Both the position numbers and the translations under genes were made by a program. A DNA stretch of 6,114 bases from Bacillota bacterium (GTDB taxonomy: Bacteria > Bacillota > Clostridia > Tissierellales > Sedimentibacteraceae). Under the pieces are notes generated by a model. That model had not been told where the DNA came from and did no database searches. It was given only the letters and a program-made list of their open reading frames with translations. Shown piece after piece: positions 1-5,435 of this stretch (the stretch's first letter is position 1; every line of letters begins with the position of its first letter). The stretch lies in NCBI GenBank assembly GCA_023416855.1, contig JAEZGU010000254.1:1-6114 (forward strand). Direction: 5' to 3'.

Positions 1-439
1 GTGCCGGTCCTACACATGGAGTCCAAGCAAAGCTAAATGTAAATCCCATTATAAAAGCAATAAGTGGGTTCATTTTAACTTTATTTAAATCAAGATGAAA
101 TCTTTTTTCCATCTTTAGAAAGTTTAATTTAATAATATTTAATTGCACAAGACCCATAATAATAATTATTATGCCGCCAATTTTGCTAAACAATTCTTTG
201 TTCTGATTAAAAAAAGTTCCTAAAGCGGAAAAAGAAAGTCCAAGTAGAAAAAAAACACTGGAAATTCCACCAATAAAAAACAATGTATTTAATAAAACAA
301 TTTTTCTATTGTAAATTACGGTACCATCACTATTTATTACTTTCCCGTTGCCTGCCAAGTAGCTAATATATACAGGGATAAGTGGGAGCACGCAAGGAGA
401 AAAAAACGATAAAAATCCTTCAATAAAAATTAATAAAAT
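1..439 (-). CDS. ccdA: CcdA-type cytochrome c biogenesis / thiol-disulfide transmembrane protein, N-terminal part (truncated by window edge)
   Basis: About 146 residues of a polytopic membrane protein are visible. The first helix carries SFFSPCVLPLIPVYISYLAG (Cys about residue 16), and the last visible helix carries FAWTPCVGP (Cys about 142). These are the paired redox cysteines of the CcdA/DsbD transmembrane family, which passes electrons from cytoplasmic thioredoxin to extracytoplasmic thioredoxin-like (TlpA/ResA-type) proteins. Helices between them include stretches near residues 50-75 and 85-100. The C-terminal third lies left of the window. The frame is open from 457 down to 1 but contains no ATG, GTG or TTG near its beginning. 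The chosen start is ATT at 439-437, six bases after a GGGGGT SD-like site at 451-446, giving (M)LLIFIEGFLSFF. An ATG at 453-451 is in another frame and stops after seven codons. The family call is secure; the start is tentative. Confidence 0.87.
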   Translation of the reverse strand, partial: MLLIFIEGFLSFFSPCVLPLIPVYISYLAGNGKVINSDGTVIYNRKIVLLNTLFFIGGISSVFFLLGLSFSALGTFFNQNKELFSKIGGIIIIIMGLVQLNIIKLNFLKMEKRFHLDLNKVKMNPLIAFIMGFTFSFAWTPCVGPA

Positions 440-445
440 AATATT

Positions 446-451
446 ACCCCC
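446..451 (-). promoter_or_regulatory. SD-like site of ccdA that points to a non-ATG start
   Basis: The minus-strand bases GGGGGT can pair with the anti-SD ACCUCC using one G-U wobble. It is the only purine-rich SD-like site before the ccdA reading frame. Six bases separate it from an in-frame ATT at 439, and no standard start codon lies in frame nearby. With the predicted transcription start near 459, the leader before ATT would be only about 20 bases. Confidence 0.5.
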
Positions 452-465
452 ATTCTTTTAATTTT

Positions 466-494
466 AATATAGCATAGTTACTTTAATATGTCAA
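466..494 (-). promoter_or_regulatory. Sigma-A-type promoter for the ccdA-like gene
   Basis: Read on the minus strand, a perfect -35 box TTGACA (494-489) is followed by exactly 17 bases and a -10 box TATATT (471-466, 5 of 6 matches). TGC stands directly upstream of the -10, giving an extended -10 element. Transcription would start near position 459, about 20 bases before the proposed ATT start. This is the best promoter match in the window. Confidence 0.8.
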
Positions 495-524
495 GTGACT
501 TTATAAAATAAATTAATAAATTTA

Positions 525-552
525 TTGAAAAATTATTTATATATGATACTAT
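525..552 (+). promoter_or_regulatory. Candidate promoter for the DUF2156 gene (upstream site)
   Basis: TTGAAA (525-530) is followed after 16 bases by TACTAT (547-552), with TGA directly before it as an extended -10. It lies about 85 bases upstream of the gene, next to the divergent ccdA promoter. The region is very A+T-rich, so chance matches are common. Confidence 0.4.
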
Positions 553-570
553 TAATTAAGAGTATTTGTT

Positions 571-599
571 TTTAATGTAGCGTTTAGGGTAAATATAAT
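571..599 (+). promoter_or_regulatory. Candidate promoter for the DUF2156 gene (proximal site)
   Basis: A perfect -10 box TATAAT is at 594-599. Seventeen bases upstream, TTTAAT (571-576) is only a weak -35 match. Transcription would begin near 606, leaving about 17 bases before the AGGAG ribosome site. Either this or the site at 525-552 could serve the gene. Confidence 0.35.
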
Positions 600-622
600 A
601 GGTGACAAATTTTAATAAGCAT

Positions 623-627
623 AGGAG
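623..627 (+). promoter_or_regulatory. Ribosome binding site that decides the DUF2156 start
   Basis: AGGAG at 623-627 is a good SD. It directly abuts a TTG at 628, leaving no spacing, so initiation at that TTG is unlikely to be driven by it. The in-frame ATT at 637 has nine bases of spacing and gives an N-terminus (M)INFK, which fits the short M-x-x-F-K beginning I would expect for this family. Confidence 0.55.
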
Positions 628-636
628 TTGATTTTT

Positions 637-1539
637 ATTATAAATTTTAAATGCCTTTCTATTGAGGATAAAGAAATAATAGAAAAATATATAGATAAAG
701 AAAATTTGGAATCATACGAGTATTTATTTTCATCACTTTATATGTGGAGAAAGCTTAACAATGTAAAATATGCAATTATTGATGACGCATTAGTTATAGA
801 AAAAAATGAAGAAGGTAAAGAAACATTTTATGCACAACCCTTTGGATACAATAAAGAGAAGCTTATAGAGCTTGTTGATATATTGAAAGAAAGAAATTTG
901 AATTATTCTGATAGGGAATTTTTATTTGGTGATGTTGGTGAAGAATTTATAAATGATTTAAAAAAATATACTGATTTTAAAATTGAAGCAATAGAAGATA
1001 TAGATGATTTTGAATATGTTTATAGTATAAATGATTTAATTGAATTAAAGGGAAAAAAATATCATGGTAAAAAAAATCATTATAATTCATTTAATAAATC
1101 TTATAATTTAGAAATAAAAGTATTAGATAATGAAAAAGTAATAAAGGATTGTTTAACACTTTTACATAAGTGGCACGATGAAGTTGCTGTCACAGTAGAC
1201 AAAGAAATGTTGATGGAAATTGATGCTATTAAGGATTTATTTAGCGAGCTTCACTATTTTGACCTTAAGTCTATAGCAGTATATGTTGATGGTAATTTAG
1301 CAGGATTTGCAGTAGGAGAAAAAGTAAACGATAAAATGGCCGTTATTCATGTTGAACGAGGAGAAATTAATTATAAGGGCGTATATTCTTTTTTAAATAG
1401 AACATTTTTAATGGAAAGTTTCTCTGACTTGGAGTTTGTTAATAGGCAGGAAGATACGGGTAATGAAGGGCTAAGAAAAGCTAAACAATCGTATCATCCT
1501 ATAAAAATGGTAAAGAAATATTTAGTAAAGGTAATGTAA
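637..1539 (+). CDS. DUF2156 (phosphatidylglycerol lysyltransferase C-terminal-like) protein, GNAT-like fold
   Basis: A soluble protein of about 300 residues with no signal peptide or membrane helix. Family marks are the early aromatic segment around SSLYMWRKLNN (residues about 32-42), the basic stretch GKKYHGKKNHYNSF (about 139-152), and the C-terminal block VNRQEDTGNEGLRKAKQSYH (about 268-287), which ends near the C-terminus in IKMVKKY. These match the Firmicute DUF2156 family. Its fold is a tandem GNAT-like acyltransferase related to the catalytic domain of MprF and the FemX group. MprF uses aminoacyl-tRNA, but this stand-alone protein lacks the MprF membrane part and its substrate is unknown. 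I prefer the ATT start at 637. The frame also has a TTG at 628 (303 residues), which touches the SD. It is encoded alone, 164 bases before the DUF1538 operon and divergent from ccdA, with no evident functional link to either. Confidence 0.85.
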   Translation: MINFKCLSIEDKEIIEKYIDKENLESYEYLFSSLYMWRKLNNVKYAIIDDALVIEKNEEGKETFYAQPFGYNKEKLIELVDILKERNLNYSDREFLFGDVGEEFINDLKKYTDFKIEAIEDIDDFEYVYSINDLIELKGKKYHGKKNHYNSFNKSYNLEIKVLDNEKVIKDCLTLLHKWHDEVAVTVDKEMLMEIDAIKDLFSELHYFDLKSIAVYVDGNLAGFAVGEKVNDKMAVIHVERGEINYKGVYSFLNRTFLMESFSDLEFVNRQEDTGNEGLRKAKQSYHPIKMVKKYLVKVM

Positions 1540-1599
1540 TAACTTCTCATCAATAATTTCCAATTTAATAAAATTACTAATAGAAAAAAATAATAGATT

Positions 1600-1626
1600 A
1601 GTCATTACAAAATATAATTAATGACT
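1600..1626 (+). repeat. Inverted repeat between the DUF2156 gene and the DUF1538 operon
   Basis: AGTCATTA (1600-1607) and TAATGACT (1619-1626) form a perfect 8-bp stem with an 11-base loop. The sequence after it is T-rich but interrupted (GTCAATTTTATTTATT), so it would be only a weak terminator for the DUF2156 gene. It lies 78 bases before the DUF1538 start and could equally be an operator or part of the operon leader. I see no convincing promoter between it and the SD at 1687-1694. Confidence 0.4.
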
Positions 1627-1703
1627 GTCAATTTTATTTATTATAAACTGATTATAGTTATTATGCTTGCTATTTATATAAATGACGAGGAGGTAATTTT
1701 TAT

Positions 1704-3230
1704 TTGAATAATCTGGTTGAAAAAATTAAAGAATCACTATCATCAGTGCTTCCAATAACAATTATTGTTATAATTTTGCACTATGTAGTAACACCTATGC
1801 AATCAGGTCTATATATACTTTTTTTGACAGGAGCAGTATTGTTAATATTGGGTATGGGTCTTTTTACTCTTGGTGCGGACATAGCTATGATGCCAATGGG
1901 AGAGAGGATTGGGGCTGAACTAACAAAATCTCGTAAATTAGCCGCTTTAATCGTAATTAGTTTAATAATGGGTTTTATGATAACAGTTGCTGAACCGGAT
2001 TTACAGGTTTTGGCAGGGCAGGTACCTTCAATAGCTGATAACGTAATTATTGGAGCTGTTGCATTTGGTGTCGGTGTATTTTTAGTTATTTCTATTTTAC
2101 GTATAATTTTTCAAATAAAGCTTTCTTATGTTTTACTACTATGTTATGCAATTATATTTGTATTAGCCTTTTTTACACCAAATGATTTTGTGCCGGTTGC
2201 TTTTGATTCCGGGGGAGTTACCACTGGTCCTATAACTGTTCCTTTCATTATGTCTTTAGGGCTTGGAGTTGCCGCAGTTAGAGGAGGAAAAAGTGCACAT
2301 GATGATAGTTTTGGATTAGTGGCACTTTGTTCTGTTGGTCCGATTCTTTCTGTTTTAGTTCTTGGATTGTTCTATAATATTTCCGGAAGCTATGAAGAAG
2401 TAATTATAGCAGAGGTAAATAATTTTACTGATGTTTTAAATTTATACATGCATGAATTACCTCATTTTTCTAAAGAAGTTGCTATAGCCTTATCTCCTAT
2501 AGTATTTGCATTTATAATTTTTCAATTTGCTTTTCTAAAATTACCAAAGAGTCAGATAATAAAAATGACAGTGGGTGTAATTTATACATATATAGGTTTG
2601 GTTGTATTTTTAACCGGAGTTAATGTTGGTTTTCTTCCGGCAGGAAATTATATAGGTCATGCGTTAGCCAGTCTATCAAGGAATTGGGTATTAATACCTA
2701 TAGGAATGGTAATGGGATTTTTTATTGTAGCAGCAGAACCAGCTGTACATGTATTAAATAAGCAGGTTGAAGAAGTAACCGGTGGAGCAATATCTAAACG
2801 AGCGATGCTTATTTCTCTATCCTTAGGTGTAGCTGCTTCAATAGGAATAGCAATGATTAGAATTCTTACAGGAATAAGCATATGGTATTTTATAGTACCG
2901 GGTTATGTTATTGCATTATTGTTAATGTTTTATGTACCACCTATTTTTACTGGTATTGCTTTTGACTCTGGTGGTGTTGCATCTGGACCAATGACGGCAA
3001 CATTTATGCTTCCTTTTGCTATGGGTGCTGCAGATGCAGTAGGAGGAAATATATTGACTGATGCTTTTGGCCTTGTAGCAATGGTAGCTATGACACCACT
3101 TATTACAATTCAAGTTCTTGGAGTTATATACAAATTAAAAGTTAACAAATTTGAAAAGATTGAAGAAGACATAATAGATGTAAATGATGACGAAATAATA
3201 GATTTAGAAGGAGGTGGCAGTCATGAATAA
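1704..3230 (+). CDS. DUF1538 family membrane protein with two repeats (putative UmpAB-type cation/proton antiporter)
   Basis: A 508-residue integral membrane protein, roughly 12-14 hydrophobic segments, made of two homologous halves. Matching motifs are AEPDLQVL (96-103) and AEPAVHVL (344-351); AFDSGGVTTGP (166-176) and AFDSGGVASGP (419-429); and DDSFGLVAL (200-208) and TDAFGLVAM (452-460). Buried acidic residues in AEP and FDSGG are good candidates for ion or proton binding (inference). The family is DUF1538; as I recall, paired single-domain members UmpA/UmpB were reported as a Na+(Li+,K+)/H+ antiporter, and this protein resembles a fusion of such a pair. The start is TTG, ten bases after the strong GAGGAGGT site (1687-1694); no other start fits. 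The last 26 residues are a hydrophilic acidic tail. Its 3' end overlaps the next gene by eight bases, so it is the first gene of an operon with two P-II proteins. The substrate is not proven. Confidence 0.88.
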   Translation: MNNLVEKIKESLSSVLPITIIVIILHYVVTPMQSGLYILFLTGAVLLILGMGLFTLGADIAMMPMGERIGAELTKSRKLAALIVISLIMGFMITVAEPDLQVLAGQVPSIADNVIIGAVAFGVGVFLVISILRIIFQIKLSYVLLLCYAIIFVLAFFTPNDFVPVAFDSGGVTTGPITVPFIMSLGLGVAAVRGGKSAHDDSFGLVALCSVGPILSVLVLGLFYNISGSYEEVIIAEVNNFTDVLNLYMHELPHFSKEVAIALSPIVFAFIIFQFAFLKLPKSQIIKMTVGVIYTYIGLVVFLTGVNVGFLPAGNYIGHALASLSRNWVLIPIGMVMGFFIVAAEPAVHVLNKQVEEVTGGAISKRAMLISLSLGVAASIGIAMIRILTGISIWYFIVPGYVIALLLMFYVPPIFTGIAFDSGGVASGPMTATFMLPFAMGAADAVGGNILTDAFGLVAMVAMTPLITIQVLGVIYKLKVNKFEKIEEDIIDVNDDEIIDLEGGGSHE

Positions 3231-3585
3231 TATAAGCTTACCTAAAAATATAAAGCTTTTTGTTACTATAGTAAATAGAGGAAATGGTGAAAAAGTAACA
3301 GAAATGTTTAGAGAAAATGAGGTTATGTTCAATATAATTGCTTTAGGGAAAGGAACTGCTAAATCGGATATATTAAATTATTTAGGACTTGGTGAAACTG
3401 AAAAGGATATAGTATTAAGTGTTATTCAAGAAGATAAGATTTCATTTATAATAAAAAATTTAAAAGAACGATTTAATTTAAAGGAACCTGGGAATGGTGT
3501 TGCTTTTTCTATACCTATAAGCAGTGTAGACAGTTCAGCAGCTTTAGAGCTTATTAGCAGTATAGTTAATAATGAAAAGGAGTGA
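3223..3585 (+). CDS. P-II family signal-transduction protein, divergent paralogue 1
   Basis: About 120 residues with the ferredoxin-like pattern of the P-II (GlnB/GlnK) superfamily. A first strand KLFVTIVNRG (11-20) is followed by a helix, a second strand with IIALGKG (38-44), a short T-loop region (about 45-60), and strand KDIVLSVI (61-68). A helix then precedes a B-loop-like segment with EPGNGVAFSIPI (88-99). The uridylylated tyrosine of the GlnB T-loop has no evident counterpart, and the usual G-x-G/T-x-T segment before the T-loop is lost, so it is a diverged member. The ATG at 3223 is preferred over GTG at 3214 because the AAGGAGGT site (3208-3215) lies eight bases upstream of ATG and covers the GTG. 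It overlaps the DUF1538 gene by eight bases, suggesting translational coupling and direct regulation of that transporter. Confidence 0.85.
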   Translation: MNNISLPKNIKLFVTIVNRGNGEKVTEMFRENEVMFNIIALGKGTAKSDILNYLGLGETEKDIVLSVIQEDKISFIIKNLKERFNLKEPGNGVAFSIPISSVDSSAALELISSIVNNEKE

Positions 3586-3589
3586 GAAA

Positions 3590-3943
3590 ATGGTAGATAT
3601 AAAAGATGATTATCAAGAATTTGATCTAATAATTACAATAGTTAATAGAGGATTTAATGATGTAGTAATGGATGCTGCAAGAAGTGCAGGAGCTACAGGT
3701 GGAACGGTCCTTCATGCAAGAGGAGCTGGAATACATGAAGCAGAAAAGTTTTTTGGAATTTCTATTCAACCTGAAAAAGATGTGGTATTAATACTTGCAA
3801 AGCGAGAAGAAAAAAAACAGATAATGAATGCTATTAGAAATGAAGTTGGTTTAAATAAAGAAGGTAAAGGATTATCATTTTCTATGCCTGTTGAAGATGT
3901 GTGCGGAATTGTGCATATGAATATAGATTTCAAAGATAAATAA
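3590..3943 (+). CDS. P-II family signal-transduction protein, paralogue 2 (more canonical)
   Basis: About 117 residues with P-II architecture: strand FDLIITIVNRG (11-21), helix, GATGGTVLHARGAG (34-47), which resembles GlnB's GITGMTV..KGFG, and then a T-loop of about 15 residues. Strand KDVVLILA (63-70) and a helix follow, then a B-loop with NKEGKGLSFSMPVEDV (89-104), which parallels the GlnB nucleotide-binding GDGK-type segment. ATP/ADP binding in a trimer is therefore plausible. The T-loop is shorter than in GlnB and has no tyrosine, so control by GlnD-type uridylylation is unlikely. The ATG at 3590 is chosen with AAGGAG at 3577-3582 and seven-base spacing; an upstream in-frame ATG at 3572 precedes the SD. 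It begins four bases after the stop of paralogue 1 and is the last gene of the operon. The likely role is sensing energy or metabolite state for the DUF1538 transporter, alone or as a mixed trimer (inference). Confidence 0.88.
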   Translation: MVDIKDDYQEFDLIITIVNRGFNDVVMDAARSAGATGGTVLHARGAGIHEAEKFFGISIQPEKDVVLILAKREEKKQIMNAIRNEVGLNKEGKGLSFSMPVEDVCGIVHMNIDFKDK

Positions 3944-3951
3944 GAATAATT

Positions 3952-3990
3952 ATGTCATCCACATCATTCTATAGATGGATGACATTTTTT
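3952..3990 (+). terminator. Rho-independent terminator of the DUF1538/P-II operon
   Basis: ATGTCATCCA (3952-3961) pairs perfectly with TGGATGACAT (3976-3985), a 10-bp stem with a 14-base loop. A run of six T's (3985-3990) follows, then more T/A. It lies eight bases after the stop codon of the second P-II gene and separates the operon from the protease gene. Confidence 0.85.
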
Positions 3991-4082
3991 ATTTAATTTA
4001 TATTATAAAATTAAGTTTCATTAAAGAAATTAATGATAATATAAAACTAAAGTGGAAGAATAAGTAAGTCCTATTTTATAAT

Positions 4083-4111
4083 TTGATAACATATTAGAAC
4101 ATAAATAAATT
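4083..4111 (+). promoter_or_regulatory. Candidate promoter of the HtrA-like protease gene
   Basis: TTGATA (4083-4088, 5 of 6) and TAAATT (4106-4111, 4 of 6) are separated by 17 bases. They lie just before the GGGAGGA ribosome site at 4117-4123, which would leave a very short leader. A GATAAT at 4035-4040 without a good -35 is an alternative. The terminator upstream implies that some promoter must exist in 3991-4116. No obvious stress operator (CIRCE or CtsR repeat) was seen. Confidence 0.35.
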
Positions 4112-4130
4112 ATTATGGGAGGAATATAAA

Positions 4131-5384
4131 ATGGATTTAAATGAAAAAAATCAATTTAATGAAGACTATAATTTAAATAGTAGTGAACATAATGATTTTA
4201 ATAATGAAGAATACAAAGATGTTAATTTTGTAATGCGCGATTATGAATTGCAACCAATTAAAAAAAGAGGGAATAAAAGAAGACTTTTTGGATATGTGGC
4301 AATTGCATTGATTGCTGCTATAATTGGTGGTCTATCTAGTGGATATTTTGTGTATAGTCAATTAGGATTTAATCAAAGCAGTATAGGTAAATCTATTACT
4401 GCTCAGGATGTTAATATAAACTTAACAGATGATGTTTATTTTGCTGTTGCTGTAGCAGAAAAAGCACAAAAAACAGTAGTAGGAATAACAACTCAGGCAA
4501 CGCAACAAATCAATACATGGTTTGGACCGCAAACACAAAAATTACAAAGCATGGGATCCGGATTTATTGTTAATTCTAATGGATATATTTTAACGAATTC
4601 ACATGTGATAGAAGATGGTAAGTATGATAAAATAACCGTTTCATTGATTGATGGATCAACAGAAGTAGGAGAAGTGCTGTGGTATGATGCTTCTCTTGAT
4701 TTGGCTGTTGTAAAAATAAACAGAACAAATTTACCTTATGTTGAATATGGAGACTCTGATAAATTATTGGTAGGTGAACCGGTTGTTGCAATAGGAAATC
4801 CAATGACATTAGATCTTGAAAGAACGGTTACTCAAGGTATAATAAGCGGATTAAACAGAACGGTAGTATTTGAAAACGGAACAATTATAGAACCGTTAAT
4901 ACAAACAGATGCTTCAATTAACTCCGGTAATAGTGGTGGACCTTTATTTAATGCAAAGGGACAGGTAATTGGAATAAACACAGCAAAAATGAACACTGCA
5001 GAAGGGTTAGGTTTTTCTATTCCTATAAATATAGCTAAACCCATAGTAGAACGCATAATAAAAGAAGGAAAATTATCCACAGTTTATGTAGGTATATCAG
5101 GTGTCGATGTGGAAACCTACGAAACAGCTTTAGGAATAGAAGTTCAAGCCGAATATGGAGTGGTTATTGCAGAAATAATTAAAGATTCACCAGCTGCACT
5201 ATCAGGGTTACAACCTGGGGATGTAATAACTGCTATAGATGGTGATATTATTAAAAGCATGCAAGATTTAAAAAGAAATTTATATGAATATAAAGATGGC
5301 GATAATGCTGAAATTACATTTTTAAGAAACGGTTATGAACAAAAAGTTTCGATAATTTTAAAAACAAAACCTTCAAATTTATAA
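4131..5384 (+). CDS. htrA: HtrA/DegP-type membrane-anchored serine protease (S1C family) with PDZ domain
   Basis: 417 residues. Positions 1-50 are a hydrophilic, Asn- and acid-rich cytoplasmic segment ending in basic residues KKRGNKRR. Positions 53-76 form a single membrane helix with no cleavage site, so the rest faces outside. The trypsin-like domain (about 105-310) carries the catalytic triad: His158 in LTNSHVIED, Asp190 in DASLDLAVVKI and Ser268 in NSGNSGGPLFN. One PDZ domain follows (about 318-412), with the carboxylate-binding loop near YVGISG and the typical SPAALSGLQPGDVI segment. This is the layout of Gram-positive HtrA proteases, which degrade or refold misfolded proteins at the outer face of the membrane. 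ATG 4131 has GGGAGGA seven bases upstream. The gene stands alone between two terminators. The family call is firm; the exact orthologue (HtrA, HtrB or HtrC type) cannot be told. Confidence 0.95.
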   Translation: MDLNEKNQFNEDYNLNSSEHNDFNNEEYKDVNFVMRDYELQPIKKRGNKRRLFGYVAIALIAAIIGGLSSGYFVYSQLGFNQSSIGKSITAQDVNINLTDDVYFAVAVAEKAQKTVVGITTQATQQINTWFGPQTQKLQSMGSGFIVNSNGYILTNSHVIEDGKYDKITVSLIDGSTEVGEVLWYDASLDLAVVKINRTNLPYVEYGDSDKLLVGEPVVAIGNPMTLDLERTVTQGIISGLNRTVVFENGTIIEPLIQTDASINSGNSGGPLFNAKGQVIGINTAKMNTAEGLGFSIPINIAKPIVERIIKEGKLSTVYVGISGVDVETYETALGIEVQAEYGVVIAEIIKDSPAALSGLQPGDVITAIDGDIIKSMQDLKRNLYEYKDGDNAEITFLRNGYEQKVSIILKTKPSNL

Positions 5385-5387
5385 AAT

Positions 5388-5426
5388 AAATAAAATCCGG
5401 GAATTGTGCCTTCCTGGATTTTATTT
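5388..5426. terminator. Bidirectional terminator between converging htrA and CoA-transferase genes
   Basis: Bases 5388-5403 pair with 5411-5426 as a 16-bp stem with one G-T wobble and a seven-base loop (5404-5410). The G+C-rich core is CCGGGAA/TTCCTGG. The stem is flanked by A's on the left and T's on the right, so transcripts from either side end in a U tract. It begins four bases after the htrA stop and ends nine bases from the stop of the minus-strand gene. Confidence 0.9.
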
Positions 5427-5435
5427 TTTATATAA

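Noticed and set aside
628..630. TTG at 628 as start of the DUF2156 gene
   Set aside because: It touches the AGGAG site with no spacing. ATT 637 has proper spacing and a family-like N-terminus. TTG 628 is kept as the alternative.
1604..1631. Minus-strand TTGACA (1631-1626) as an antisense promoter into the DUF2156 gene
   Set aside because: At 17-base spacing the -10 position reads GTAATG, which is not a usable -10 box; part of the match is the inverted repeat itself.
2657..3113. Two minus-strand open frames within the DUF1538 gene
   Set aside because: Both lie opposite the conserved second DUF1538 repeat, have no family features, and have low-complexity shadow-like composition.
3572..3574. 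Upstream ATG as start of P-II paralogue 2
   Set aside because: The SD AAGGAG lies downstream of it, and the extra six residues would be encoded by the SD region; ATG 3590 fits better.
4576..5080. Two minus-strand open frames within the htrA gene
   Set aside because: They lie opposite the protease catalytic domain and have no SD or recognisable domain.
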